A stretch of DNA of 64,000 nt from Rhabdornis inornatus. Its lineage: Eukaryota; Chordata; Aves; Passeriformes; Rhabdornithidae. The DNA lies in the NCBI GenBank assembly GCA_013397075.1, contig VWZS01010874.1, positions 312,039 through 376,038 of the forward strand. Direction: 5' to 3'. Every line of letters begins with the position of its first letter. Within the stretch, counting starts at the first letter, position 1. Position numbers and translations under genes: made by a program. Positions 49,701 through 63,527 of this stretch are shown piece by piece. The notes under the pieces are model-generated. The model was not told where the DNA came from and made no database searches. It was given only the letters and a program-made list of their open reading frames with translations.

Positions 49701-52700
49701 GCAAACAGACAGTACACAGATTTTAATATTTCTTCCCTCTGACAAATTTATCAAAGTAATTCTGAAGTTCTGTTGAACCTGCTGCCCTTCATTGTTACTT
49801 TATAAAGTGGGAAATAGACATCTAAGAGCACAACTAACACTAACTTCCCTGGGAGTCAGGTTAACACTCTCACACCATCTTGAAAAAGGCATTTTTTTAT
49901 CTCCTGAACCAGCAAATGAAACCACTGTGAACTGCTCACCAAGACACATCTTGGTTTGGAATACATTTAATCAGCAATGCAAAATTTGGACATAACACAC
50001 AAGTTGCCTTCTGAATTTTCATATTTCCTTCTATACGATTGACCTGATTTATAGTAGGACTCAGGTAAAAAGTTGATTATTCTATATTTCTTTAATTTTG
50101 CATATTGAGTATTATCTGCCAAAGTCAGACATATTCTCTTAATCTATTGTCATGTTAGCTCAAGCCCAAACTCCCCTGTCAGACCTCACAAGTGATCCAC
50201 ATTGATTTATGCTTTGACCAACATTGGAATGAGTCAACTGGTGCAGCAGGCAAAGAGAAGGATGAGACAAACTCAAGAAAATTCAAGTACATAGAAGAAA
50301 TGTAACTTGTTCAAACCATATGAGAAAGAAAAAGTGAACCTTGACTTAAGTACAGACAACAAGGATGAAGCCAGAGTTTAACTGGTGCATGTTCACTAAA
50401 TTACCGTCAGGGATTAATTTAATCCAAATAAAAGAAAAACTCTCAGAGAAAATCTCACTGATCTTTGAGACAATCTTTAAACTGCATCACTGTGCATTCT
50501 GGCTTATTAGCCATAGCACCAACATACTAAGATATAAAGACTCATTTTTTTGTGAAACTAACACATTATGAATCCATGTTTGGATATGAGGCTAAAGGTA
50601 GAAGCACCCATGCAACTACCAGATACTGATCAGGGTTTGTAAATCACTTATTCTCAGAGACTTAAAGTGTCCTCTTGGAACGTTCACTGACAACACTGGA
50701 CACAGCAGGACTCTCCAATATAATTTGGCTCATTCCTTTGAAAATGCTCAGGTGGCACTTCAGCCATGGATAGAATTAGAAGGACTGCCAAAACCACTGC
50801 TTCTACTTTTGTGTCCACAAAAACCTCAGTGATAAAAAGCAGTTCAGAATAGCTGAATGCAAGATTCCAAGTAATGTCCATTCAGTTTCTGGTTAAGCTT
50901 ATTTGATGCAGTCCATTACTCAGAATCATTTAGAGCTATAAAAAATGCTACAATAGTGAAGATTCCTGAATAAATAATTCTCAATTAAGTGTTAGCACCT
51001 AATTATATGAACTTATAGTAATTACTGATTCAATTATGAAATTGAAGATTAACCTGAAAATGCAGACTGGCTAATTTATTTTTATGATAGCTATACACTA
51101 ATAGCATATGTAGTTGGGCTTCTTTGGGCACAAGGAAGGTAGGGTTAATTTCAACACTTTTAGGACGATAGATTTTCTTGCCACACTTGAACAATATCTG
51201 ACTAGAATACATACTGGATTGTGTCTGACACAATGTTCCATTTATTATTCTATAGTCTCATAGAACAGAAATAGGGGAAGTAACAGACCTTTCTTTTTAA
51301 CATCTCTGTTTATGATTTTATTTTTTTTCAGTCAAATTTTGCATGGGGAATTTCATGACATCTTAAGTAGAAGAAGCAAACATAGTTCTTGATACATTTG
51401 TTTTTATAATTTGTCTTGTGAACAGGAAAGTTAGAGAATGGTTTATGGGTCAGGTTTGGTTAGAGAGGAGAATAGGTTCAACTGTCAGTCCAAATTACAT
51501 CAATTAAGTATTTAAAGAAAGTTTTGGACTATTAAGAACCGTGAGGTAGAGTAAGATAAAAATGACATAGTTAAGCTTTCTTTGGGTTGTGTAAGATAGT
51601 CTAGATAAACTTAAAACTTCCTTCTAGGCCTCAAATTTTATGAAAGTGTGCAAAATAAGACCTATGGTGTTTTGATCTGTCATGTAATCTCATGATTACA
51701 TATTTTCTTTCCATATGGGTATAACTAAGAACAGAGTTTTGCCACTGATTTGTACTCTAAAGCTACATGACTAAAAAAATAACAGCATGCCTTGGAATCC
51801 CAATCAGCTAATTTCTCCCAATTCAAATTTTCAATGATGATTTACTTATTGTGCTACATACAATAAATATCATGATTCTCAACTACAAAGACAACCCGCA
51901 TTTTGAGTGGTGTATGTTGCATTTTTAAGAAATAACAAAGCAGTAAAGATTACTTCACGTGTACAGATTATGCATTATTGTTAGTGTGTCACTTCCAGAA
52001 CTCTTTCATTTCCAAGGGAAAGCATAAAAAACATGTGATTGGCTATGACGCTTTATATGTTAGCTTTTACCCAGATAAATGTCAGATTTAGGTAATCCTA
52101 TAGGATCTATGCTTCAAATGCTTAGAAACATGACTCTGGAAGTTTAAGAAAATACATACATACATATTATTGAGATTAGTACACCAAATAGCACAGTCCT
52201 GCAGTAATAACGTATGGGGCAGATTGAGTTCAACAACCATCTCTGAACATTTTCTATGTGAATCAGTGGAAACCAAGCACATGGGAAAGGGGAGTGGATT
52301 ATTCACTAAAGGCAACTAATAAATGTAGCATTGCTCCCTAATCCATCTCTATCTTAGAATGTTTTTTAAAATTTCAATCTCAAGTATATTCCTAACTTTC
52401 AGGAAGATAAAACAGAGTACATATGGCTTCCAAAAGTGACTGCTGTGGATAATTTCTTTCATTCCAATACATGGACTTTTGCACAAGTAATTGTTTTTTC
52501 CTCTATCATCCCTTTTTGTTTATATTTTTTATAAATTTGAAGAGAATATTTGAGAGGACTGCTGCATAGTACTTCTTTGGACTTACCTCATTACTATACA
52601 AGAAATGGGAAAACTTCAGGCCATTTGTGCTTTTGAGGTGTTTCCCTAATCAGAGTGTCAAACTGGAAAAATATAAAAAATGTAAAGGTAATTTTAAAAA

Positions 52701-54692
52701 AAAGTAAATTTTTTTTTGTAAAAACCCATTTATGTTCTGAAGAAAGTCAGATTGTTCCATGATTATACATAAATCTGTCACTACCCAACACAATGTAAAC
52801 AAGTTTTATAGGAGTTCACTGTCCCTTTCCACTCCATGAACTCATGTACTGCATGTTTCAGTTACTTCCAAAACACATTGTGCTACTCTGCATTCTCATA
52901 AACACTAAATATTTTAAGAACTCTTTGCTGTTAAGAAGCCGGCAATTTGAATGCATGAAAGCACCACAGGGGAGGCAGTTGAGCTTTGCAATACAAAACA
53001 GAATTTGACACTGGCTGTGTAGAAGTGTGAACAGCATGGTTAACCTTGCACTCAACTCCTCCCTTTCCCACTGCTGGTAAAATCTATTCCTTGCTGATGG
53101 TTAACTCATGAACGCAAAAATTACACACCTGTCTGCCAACCACACACAGCTGCACAGAGCTCACTGCTGATCCAACCATCTGCAAAATGCAGCAGCTACT
53201 TAATGAAGAAATTCAAAGCACTCTTGAAAAACAATATTTTATTTACCAAGTGGTGCCTGCACCTCAAAAGAGGCATCCATTCTTTGGGAGTCTTGATTAA
53301 AAGCATTGGATTCAATTTGGGAATTGAACCAGTCAACCTAAACAGTCAGGCCAGCCTGATTTAGTATTTCTGAGTTTCATCAAGGGCCTGATACAAACCA
53401 GCCTGGATTTGATTCCTACACCAAAAGACAGGCTAGAGGAATCAGTCTTACTGGTGTCTACCCATAATATAACAGTGGAAGTAAGGAAGGTGCTATCCTT
53501 AAAAAAAAACCCCAAACAATTCAGAAATCCACATCAGATAGACTTCTGCTGTTTGCACACAGCTCAATATATAGAAAATATATGCTGGGGCTTTCTGACA
53601 TTTTGAAATAGGTGGAACTCAATACATGAAGAATAGAGAGTAGGAACACTAAATTTAGAACTTAAAATACTCAGCACTGATTTAAGAGAGCCCTTATCAA
53701 AGAATGTATTTTCCCAGGAAGAAAAAAAAAGGAAGAAGCAGAGCAATACTATGCAATTTTGAAGAAAAAAAAAAAATGAAGAAAATATCCTGGGTTCTTA
53801 CAATATAAATGATGGGCTGTTAAAGACAAGAGATGGGATAGATGATGTCTCCCTTGCTTAAACTACATCCTTCTCTTGGAATCCAGCTCTGTGTAAACTG
53901 CAAGTAGGCAAGACAGCGCTTAATGAGAAAAGAACAAGATTCAGTTTATTGTAAGCATCACATTCAATTTTTTAACAACATTCCAATTCTAAAGCTTTTG
54001 GAAAATTACTCTTGAAAAATGATGAGACACAATAAACCTATGGTTAAATGTGCTAAGTTATGATGATCTGTCTTACGTAGAATTAAGAAGAAACATTTTC
54101 CAAAATGTGTGTTGATTTACAACCATTAATTCCTCTCTTTATTTAAATAAATAATTCTTCCTGACATGTTTATTTCTAATCAAAGACCATTTCAGATATC
54201 AAAAGAAATTAAACAGCACTCACTTAACAATGTGTGCTCAGGACCCCTTCATGCCCCCAAATACACACACCAATTACCTTACCTTTTGCAGTGACTCTTC
54301 TATCCCAAAGAATCCCAACGTGCTTTGCAAATACAATTAACAATATGGCATGTCAACGTCCACAGTTGATATGCTACTGCTATTTCTGAAGCTGTCAGCA
54401 CTTGGCAATACTGTGTAAATGTTTAAAATTACAGTGAAGAATTGGTTATCAGTCTAGGGGCAAATATAATCATTGAACTTGGAATTTGATCAGGATTAAG
54501 CCCTGGGGTTTACAACCCTGCTCTTCTTATTGCATTCCCATGGTATCGTGATGGTTAGCATCCTTTAGCTGCACAATGATAATAATGATATTTGATTGGG
54601 TGACTGCATCAGAAGGAAGGATAATACACAATGAAAAAGCCTGGTTTATGTTTTCCTTTAGTTAGTTTTTTTTTAAATATAACAGTTCAAAC
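49701..54692. other. Unique non-coding sequence, no gene seen
   Basis: All frames are under 80 codons and unrecognised. A stretch at about 54300-54345 ('tcccaaagaatcccaacgtgctttgcaaat') faintly resembles the middle of a CORE-SINE but is too short to call. Several A and T runs occur (for example 53767-53777). Confidence 0.5.
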
Positions 54693-54705
54693 TTTTTTTT
54701 TTTTT
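54693..54705. repeat. Poly-T tract (13 T)
   Basis: Simple homopolymer with no retrocopy evidence. Confidence 0.9.
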
Positions 54706-56760
54706 CCAAAGCACCTATTGGTTTAATTAAAAGGAAAGCAGTTTTGGGGTAGGAATTGGTAGGCTGGTTGCAACTGTGGCATCTGGAAGCTGTTCACTTC
54801 ATGTCCTTTCAGGACATGCCTCCTTTGAAAGGATTAGCAGCAGGCAGCTCCAGGCTGTCCCCTGGGTATCAGCTGGCATGCTCCTGACACACTGCCCACA
54901 GCAAAGTGAGTTGATTATTGCAGCTACAGAGACCTGACACTTGGGAAGAATCTCAAACTGGTCACTCAGGCTGTCCATACAGCCTGACACACTAATAGCC
55001 AACAAGGACTATCACAAGATACACTAAAACACAGCACAAGGCATTGCAGCTGGAACACCCAATGATTGTGTGGTTCACAAATTGTGTTTTATGAAACAAT
55101 AAATGGTGTTTACTCTCCCTGGTTATAAAAGAGGATACGAGAATTCCTCAGTTGTTCCAAAAATGTAAAACAGGATCAGCAGTAAAAGATGTTGAAGCAG
55201 CAGCGTTTCCCTGAGAAGCAGCCAACTTAGAAGTGGAATATGGATTAGTGTCATCAGGAGCAGCAGCAAGAGCTGCACAGGCAGTCTGATGGGGCACTTT
55301 CTTCACACATCATTCTGAGGCTCTACAGCTGAGCCACTCAGAAAATCACAGCTGAAAAAATTTTGTCCAGAACTATCAAGCAGATTTGCACCTTCTCTAC
55401 ACTCTGAATTTTACAGGTTACTGAATAAAGATGAATGAATATCTTATGTAGCAGGTGGCATTTTGATCTCCCGAAAAGAAAAAAATAGCTCCACTACCAT
55501 AAACAGAAATGGCATAAACTAGAGTTTGATGTGCCATACCGGGTCTTTATAGAAGTCTGTAATCTCTTGTTGGATGAAAAAAATAAAAGCTCTTTTTAAA
55601 CAATTCAGTCAATCTCTTCTTTATCTTTTTAATTTGTAAAAAAATGTAAGTAGGAAGTCTCTAATGTTGTAATATAACAAGGAAACATTTAATTTTCTTC
55701 TTTAATATGTCATTTTGGGATTATTTAAATATTGTTATTAAATAAAAACACCAAATATGCTAGAAATCAGCCTTCCACACAGGTGCAGTGGCAGCATTAA
55801 TTTCAGTCTCTAACTGGCTGCAGTCAAAAAGCCTTCAGAGAGCTTGTGAACCTCTTCTCTTAGTTGAAACTGGCCATCAAGATCAAAAACTATAAAGGCA
55901 TTGATTATTGAATGATTGATGTCTAACTGGAACACCAACCAGTGTTTATACTGGGAGTTTTTGAAGTGGAAAAATGTATTTAAGCTCCAAAAGCTCAATA
56001 ATGTGTGCTGTTTTTTCCAATTTTAAAACATTTGGAGTTACCATAGAGCAAATTTAGATCACCTGACAAAGTTCCATTTAAAAAAAGTATTCTACAAGTC
56101 TGCATTTACTTTCTAAGATGTCTCAAGGCAGGCACCTGAAACTGCAAGTACCAGAATACTTTAGAAAACATAAGCTTCTATTTCCAAAGCACAGAAAGTA
56201 ATTATTCTTACTGACATCCAGACATGAGAAAGCCTTATTTATTCACCACACATACTCAGAACCACATGACTACTTTCTTTTTCTTTGTCTGGATTGAGTT
56301 GGATTTTCACAGTGCCCTTATTTTGGTTACTTAAGTTTGCTCCTATATAACTTTTTGTGTTCTTATTCACATTCTAAAGAAGTTGAAGAATTCAAAGTAG
56401 TAAGTTTTCCAACATGAAGATCTATTGTATTCACCACTACAAAATTAGCTTTAAAATATCTTCATGCTACCTAAAGGGTTGGTAATCCTTTGTTTTGCAA
56501 AGACTCTTTGTCTTGACATTGAAAACTTTCTTGTGCTCTGTTTAAGGAGAAATAGCTCTGTCCATGAAGAGCCCAGCTCTGTAGGATGGAAAGGTAATGA
56601 CAGACTATGAAATTCCTCCTTGGTCACAGACTGTCCATTCCATAGTGTAACAAAATCCTATGGGTTTTACTACATGGCACATCCTGGGAGCAGGTGAAAA
56701 ACATGACAGTTCCTAATTTTAATACCAAAGAACAACTCTACCCAGAGAGTTCTTTTACCC
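54706..56760. other. Unique non-coding sequence, no gene seen
   Basis: No gene or RNA was recognised. The region near 55070-55140 has AATAAA and TATAAAAG words about 30 bases apart in the wrong order for an LTR, with no TG...CA ends, so I do not call an element. Confidence 0.5.
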
Positions 56761-56905
56761 CTACATGTTATTCCTTTGTACCATCAGGAAACAAGGCAAA
56801 CTTCTGATCCTCATCTTACAGATGGGAACAAACATTGAGGGAGCAGGACTAAGTGACCCATCAAATCTGTGACAAAATCAAACCTGTATCACAAGCAGGA
56901 GCTCA
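56761..56905 (+). mobile_element. MIR-like SINE remnant
   Basis: The core is 'gatcctcatcttacagatgg', followed by 'gaacaaacattgagggagca' and 'ggactaagtgacccatc'. The consensus order is ...atcccattttacagatgaggaaactgaggcacagagaggttaagtgac. The 3' part is degraded ('gtgacaaaatcaaacctg'). Orientation is plus. It is an old, non-functional copy with no readable promoter boxes. Confidence 0.65.
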
Positions 56906-57839
56906 TAACTTCCAAATCAGGCCAGTAACCTCCAACTGTGATGATAGGCTCCTTGAAAATAGTCAAATGGACCATACAGTCAAAATAACTGTGCATTTAA
57001 ATTAGCCAGTTTGTTATAATTACAAGTCTAATCTGAATTCTCTGTGTGTAATAAAATTTAGAACTACCTCAAATATGTTTCTGTTAGCAGATTGCAATTT
57101 TTAGTTTCTTAACACTGTGTAGACGTCAGGAAAGGGTTACTGTGATCCCTGTGTCTTTTAATATGCCCTAAAGATAAGTGAATCAAGATGAAAAAATCCA
57201 AGAACCATAGGCAACCTCATAATCCATACTCTCTGTGCTGTTCATTTCCTAAAGACTGTTCTATATGAGGGAAATTATCTATATGATATGTATACTATTG
57301 CAGAACAGAGTTATTTTCCGTCTGCTACATTTTCCCCCCTTCAAACTCTACTCCCTCTGTTGGTATAATCAAAAGATGGCTACTTGTGCTCAAAGAGAAA
57401 AATACAGCAAACATCTGAATTTACATCATTTATTCTATATTTTTCAGCAAAATACACAAAAAAATCAACATAATTATTGTAGATTCCTAGAAATGAGTTA
57501 GGCCTCAACATTTAGCTACCACATTTTATTCTAAAATTCAACAAACTCTGAGAAAATCTCTTTTTTTATACAATCTTTTGGATATGTCATTTGCCATTTA
57601 TATTTGATGGCCTTAAGGAAAAAAAAGTTACAAAAAGGTATTAATGCAAGTAGATAATAAAGCTGCATTCTATAAATCTATAGCAGCTTACAGTAATCAT
57701 TAAAGCATGCAAAACTCTTTCATCTATTCAAAAATATGCAGTGCACAGAATGCCTGCTAAGGTGCATGACAAGTCAGAGTTAAATATATATTAATAAATG
57801 AATTAGCTTCATAAATAATAGCCATAATGACATTTTAGG
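56906..57839. other. Unique non-coding sequence, no gene seen
   Basis: AT-rich sequence with no recognised feature. Confidence 0.5.
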
Positions 57840-58480
57840 AGACAATAAGTCTGAGGATTGTCAGAAAATGGTTGATGTATGAGCTTCACGTCTCAGTGAT
57901 TCTTCAAAATGAATAGGCTTTGCGAGATAGTTCAGACCCACGACCAGCCTATTTCCTTGAATAATTTACTTGTTGTCAATTTGTACAGCCACATTACACA
58001 TGCAAATTGTGCTGCCTGTGCAAACACCACTTGGAGATGATAAAAACAAATTTACGAAGGCTATAGAGGAAGGATTTATTTCACTTTCTCGCCCAGGTCA
58101 AGCAATACATGTATCTGACGATTGTGTGTACCCAATTTTGTTGTAATTATATCAGCAAATTATTCTTTATAATCTTATTATTTTTAGCAGTCTCCTTGTG
58201 CTTGGGATAATTAGCTTTCTTCACTCAGTGTAAAAACAATTCAACTTGCCAGCTAGGCAGGGCACAGCTCCATTATCTGTTTTGGGTTTAAATTTATTCC
58301 CTATATTCTTGGACACTTTGTGTAAATTAAAAATTTCATAGTCCCTAATACTGTACACGCTGTTCATTCAGTGATGAATTAAGGTCCCTAAACCTCTACG
58401 TTTGCTATTAGATATCTCACCCACTTTATATGTTAATCTGTGCTAATGAATTCCACAACCCCTAGCCACAGCGAGATGAC
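57840..58480. promoter_or_regulatory. Possible conserved non-coding element
   Basis: About 640 bases of repeat-free AT-rich DNA hold about nine scattered CpGs, clearly more than the flanks. An exact octamer ATGCAAAT (58000-58007, a POU-factor type site) and a TAATTAG homeodomain-type word (58208-58214) are present. CpG retention in AT-rich non-coding DNA is often seen in elements under purifying selection. No open frame explains it. The evidence is indirect. Confidence 0.33.
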
Positions 58481-58559
58481 TAAAATTATTACCACTTACA
58501 GAGATATGCCTTTTTCATTTAAAGTTCAATTCAAATTGCTCCCATAAACAGTCTGCCAC

Positions 58560-58930
58560 ACAAAGATACCTCCTTTAAAGAAGAGTTACTTACCTGTAAG
58601 TAGAGTTCTCTGACGGTAGCACTATCTGTGGATACACATTCCTCAGCCACGTGACCCCTGGTTTGTGGCAGGGGGAAGTGGATCCATCCCTTGATAGTTA
58701 AGACTTTTCCCTCAAGGCACTTCATTACCTCTGCAGCTCCTGTGCCTCAAGGGTTGTTTATATCACAGCCTGTCAACACAACCACCCCACTTTTGGAAGG
58801 CCCTGGACCAGGCTGAAGAGCAGAGAGGCTCCTTAGAGTGGTGGCCATTGTGTTGAGGGAACATCTACACAGTGGCTCTGTACTGAGCAAGTCTCAGGTG
58901 TGTGTCTTCTTCCCTCTCAGGATTGCTTAC
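58560..58930 (-). repeat. Probable old amniote interspersed repeat with a splice-donor core
   Basis: The minus strand reads 'actctacttacaggtaagta' followed by 'actcttcttt', preceded by 'gtgtatccacagatagtgct'. From memory this resembles an old interspersed family of reptiles and birds whose copies share a ttacaggtaagtaa core. I cannot name it. The core is a perfect 7-base inverted repeat with a 2-base spacer (TACTTAC at 58587-58593, GTAAGTA at 58596-58602). On the minus strand it provides CAG|GTAAGT, a full consensus 5' splice site. An open minus-strand frame (58531-58725) runs through it. Boundaries are approximate, and exon use is only a possibility. Confidence 0.45.
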
Positions 58931-59394
58931 CTAGGAGCCTTCAGGCAAGAACAGCAAATCCAGTGAAACAAAAACACAGAAAGCAATGAAAAAACTGACA
59001 CAGAATCACACGTGTAGCACAAGAGTCACCCAGGGGTCAGCTTGCCCATGGTGCAGCTTCTTGCACTTCACAGAAAGCCTGGCTATACAACCAAAATTCT
59101 ACTGCTCTCAAAAGGAAAACAACTTAAATATTACAGTTTTCTCAATAAAGGAGAACAGCAATACCCTCTGTTGAGCGATTGTGTTTCAAACCAGTAGAGG
59201 GCATTGGTATACACAGAGACTAAATAGGTTTGTTACAGGAGCTTGAAAAATCAGCTGTTATTTATAAAAATGAAACAATAGTACACATCAAATACAGTAC
59301 AAAGTCACAAAACCAGCCCTTCAAAGTTAAATCAACACAAAAATAAAACGATTGAGATTCTTACAAGACTTTCCAATTATACAGACCTTTATTG
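58931..59394. other. Unique non-coding sequence, no gene seen
   Basis: No coding frame above 62 codons and no recognised element. Confidence 0.5.
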
Positions 59395-59560
59395 CAGTAC
59401 AAATACTAAACTAATTAATTTTATCTAATATCCTTGAAAAGTAGTTAAAATAGTGTTGTTTGTTTCACAAACTAAACCAAGGAGAGGTTAAGTATCTTGC
59501 CCTAGCTCCATATCTGAGTGCCACATGAGCTGTAAGACTCCCTATTGTACTTCTAAACAA
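59395..59560 (+). mobile_element. MIR-like (CORE-SINE family) remnant
   Basis: Recognisable in order are 'ttattgcagtacaaatac', 'actaattaattttatc', 'ttcacaaactaaaccaagga', 'gagaggttaagtatcttgcc' and 'tccatatctgagtgccacat'. This follows the CORE-SINE/MIR consensus (acaaatactaattaatcctcaca...gaggttaagtgacttgccc...) closely enough for a fair call. Orientation is plus, and it is non-functional. Confidence 0.72.
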
Positions 59561-62500
59561 CATCCATTAATACATAAAGCAAAACTCTCCGAGAGGTTAA
59601 GAAAGCAGCTTACTGGCTCTTTTTGTGTAAAAAAAATCAGCTGCCACTCCATTTGGTGATATGGCAGAAGGGTGTTTCTCTTCTATTCCAGAGAAATGCA
59701 TCCAAGATCCCAATCCAGCATAAAGATTTTGTATTCATTACAATAAAATTGGGATTGATACACTTGGATCAATTACATTTGTCCAATACTAGGGTGAAGA
59801 CCCTCACATTGTAGTTAATTACATGACTTCCATAAAACATATTCTGCACTCAAAATAACAAATGCAGCATCAGAGGGGTCAGGTCAGAAAACACAATAGT
59901 CCCCACACTCCAAGGGAACCCCAAAGGGACGAAAAAATGCTGTGGCACGAGGAGAAGTGAATTTCACACCCTCACTGCTTGCCCTTGGGATCCAGTCGAG
60001 TCAGGTTAAGGTTGGTGTGGGTACATCCACAACAGCGCACTTATGCTTCTGCCTTCCACAAAAAATTTATTCCAGAGAACCCAGGTCATCAGCACCTTGA
60101 AGAACTCACACTTTTTTGTCAGACCTGCACTGCAAGACTAACTTGTGCAATTGTTATTTGCTCCTTGGCTTGACCCTCTGAAATCCAGTGCAGCCCTGGC
60201 CAGTGTCTGTTGATGCCCAGAAGTCCAAATAGACTCAAAATCTTCAGAGATTATGCTCACAACAGACAAGGGTGATGAAAACTCTTCCACCTGTGAGGAA
60301 CCAAAGTTGAAAATACCTTGTTCATTCCTCACAGGAAACCTGGGGCAAGAATGGGAACTGAGTACAGATCTTCAAGGTTCAATCTGGAATTTTGAGCAGG
60401 TCTTACTTCCTCCCTGAATACTCACTGTGTGTTAGTGCTTTAGAAATGCCTTTTAAAAGAGTAGACAAAGCAACTTGTTCAGGGGCTGCTGATGCTTAAA
60501 ACCACAGACATTTCTTTCCAACTCTATGGTCAGAATTTCATCAAAATGCAAACTTCAGAGGAGCAAGGATATTGTGAATGGTGCCATGAAAATATTCTCA
60601 TTAAAGCTCAGGGCTTGATGATACATTAATCAGTTACGTACTTCTCTAAAATAAGAAAATTTAGAAACATCTGGGCAGACTTCCTTACACGTTATACAGC
60701 AGAGTATGTAGAAAAAGGCCATCTGTAAACCTTTTAACTGACTTTAAATATTAATTTGACTATAATTATTTCAAAGGATTGATAAAAAGTATATTTTAAG
60801 TTAGCAACAAATTAAAAGTTTAGGAGAGAAAACTCAGAGGCTATTTTATTGTCTTTACATCTCTCTTTAAAATCATACTAATTTTCCTTTCAAACACCAT
60901 TTTATTGTATTAAAATATAACCATGCTAGAAAAATTTCTCATTATGTTAGCAAAAATGAATACAAGGTAGATAGTATACCAACACAATGACTGTAATCTG
61001 CTAATACAATAAGGCCTTCTTATTATGTTTAAAGAATAATCCAGTTCTTGATCATTTTGACACAGTTTGAAAACACTGTGTTTCAAAAGGATAGAATGTG
61101 GCACATTTCTCTGCTTAAGAAAAAGTTTCTTATATCCTCATTTACTGCTAAAAACCAGGTAATAATGCAAAATTTATGTTGGAGTAGATTTCATTTCTGC
61201 ACTAGGAAACAGTGTATATTTTGTGGAAATAAGCATGTACAGGAGTATTTGTGGTTAGCTAAACATGCTTTCAAACCTACACCCAAGGAACTAGTTCAGG
61301 CCTTCAGTGTGTTCTATAGCTGGCCTGAAAAATGTGAATGGCACTGTGAGAACCCTTTGTGGGGACCTGGAACATACACAGCCACCAGCTTTTCTGGGAT
61401 CTGACAAATCTGACCACTTCCGTGACTGATACTCATTAAGAGAGTTTCAAAAAGAACCCGAAATACATCTGACAAAGTACACTCTCAGAACTGGGACTCA
61501 TGGTAGTATCTGTAAATATCCCACAGCAGGTAAAGGAAGAGCTAAAGAGAAAATTGCTAGAACCTGACAAATCATAGAGATCCTGGAAGATTCAAATTAA
61601 ACTTGATGTTACATTTAATTACAGTAGTCCTTCTTTCTAAAGTTCAAGTCATTTTTAATAACAGCATCAGAAATAGCTAAGCTGTAATTACTGTGTTGTG
61701 CCAGTTTGATGTTCCACAGGAATCTCAAAGGCATGACTCGTTTCATTCATGAGAGTCATTGTTTGGCAGGTCTCCAGGACAGGAATTCAAGTGAGAAAGG
61801 AAATTAGATCAGTTGACCAAAAGGAAATAAATCAGATTATTTGAATATTTGCTCAATGGGGAACAGAAAATTGCCATCGGAAGAATTCAACACTGAATCA
61901 AATGTTGGCCACAATAGCAGCAAATTTGATGTAGGGACATCAGGGTTGGTCACAAGGTTGTGCTGCCTTCTATTTTCTTCTGCAGATAAAAAGACTTTAT
62001 ACATTATTTCAACACAAAACCCCAGCAGTAAGTTGCAAATTCTGATAAGTAGCCAACAATTTCTTTTGTAGTTTCATCAAGCACTGACTTTGTGAATACA
62101 AATACTTGTGGACTGATGAATGTCCTGCAGGAGCAGGAGCTCTTGCCACCATTTTTCCTATGGAAGAACCTGTGAGAAGTTAGAATTTTTTTGTGGGAGG
62201 ACTGGAGATTACCCTGAAAATGTGGCTTTTAAAATGACAAGTACATTTAACTTGTAATTATAAAATGCAATTAATGTGAATATTTGACCACAGTGCACCA
62301 CCAGTGCCATTCTTGCTACAAATTGGTTATGGATACTAAATAAGGAGCATGATGTTTGGATAAAAATTGTGTAATGAAATTAAATTTGCCTTCTGAAAAT
62401 GTATCCCTACCAAACATATAAATTTACAGGTCATAAAGATCTCACACACCTTTCAATTTTTTGAGTGTGTTCAAATTTGGTCACATTAAGAAAATATCAT

Positions 62501-63527
62501 GCAGCATAATGGTCTATCAACTTGCTAGAACAAATGGCAGTGAATATCCAGTATCAATACAATTATTAATTACCAGTTATCTGTGTACCAAATACAACCA
62601 CTTATTCAATGTAAATAAAATAACTCTCTTAAAAATTGATTTCCCAGATGAGAGGAAAATCTAGTTAGCAAGCTGAGTGTGAAATTTACATGTAGTTCAT
62701 GAAAAAGTGATTACTTACGGAATTAATTGATTTCAGAAATGAATCTGAGGATGCAAAATTATGGCATAAAAAAGAAAACAATCTGAAGATCTGATTTAAA
62801 AGGCATTTAGCTTTTCCTTCCATGCACAGCCAATCCCAGAAGCTGGGATCAACCAAGAAACCCTTACTCAAAACCATATTCCCAATTACCCATCTGCATA
62901 ACATTTGCCCTTTTCTCATTCCCCTGTTGTTTGTCCACAACTGGGTCGTGTTGTGGTTTGGGGCCAGCAATTCCTTTCTCAAAAGTCTCATTGTCATACT
63001 GAGATACAGTTTTCAACCCATCAAACTGCCACTCAAAAGTACATCTTCTCACAAATTACTTGGAAGATGGGAAACCTCCTATCTTTCAGATACATTTCAG
63101 TGCTAGTGATGTCAGCCTTGTCCCTTCACCTTTTCCTTCTGCCTCCCTTCCTGTTGCTCCTTCTATACAAAATGTTCTTGTTGAATCATCTTCAGGCTGC
63201 TCCTAAATACTTGTGTTACCTATGAAAGCTGAAAGGACAAGGTGTAACAGAATCTTCCAGATAAACAAGTCCTTTGCTCTGCACAGACTTGGCGTTTTTG
63301 TGGTTTTCTCTTTAATACAGTAATCCAAGACACTACTGGGAACTTCGGAAAGATTTTTCAATTCTTGAAGAGCATGAGCCTCGTCATTCTGTCCCAGCAT
63401 AAACACTTTGGTGTGGCTTAACTACAAGGCTTACTGTTGGAAGAAATGCCATATTCCTTTATTGCAGCAAGGATTGCTGTACAATTTGATGTTTGTCCTT
63501 CTTCTGAAAGAAGCTCAAGTGTGATGA
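59561..63527. other. Unique non-coding sequence, no gene seen
   Basis: The plus-strand frame 61048-61404 (118 codons) has several cysteines but no zinc-finger spacing I recognise. Others are shorter. No mobile element was identified. Confidence 0.5.

Noticed and set aside
55070..55140. Possible second LTR (AATAAA and TATAAAAG words)
   Set aside because: The order is wrong for a single LTR on the plus strand, and no TG...CA ends or target duplication were found.
61048..61404. 118-codon frame with a CxxC-like pair
   Set aside because: No second pair at zinc-finger spacing and no family match.
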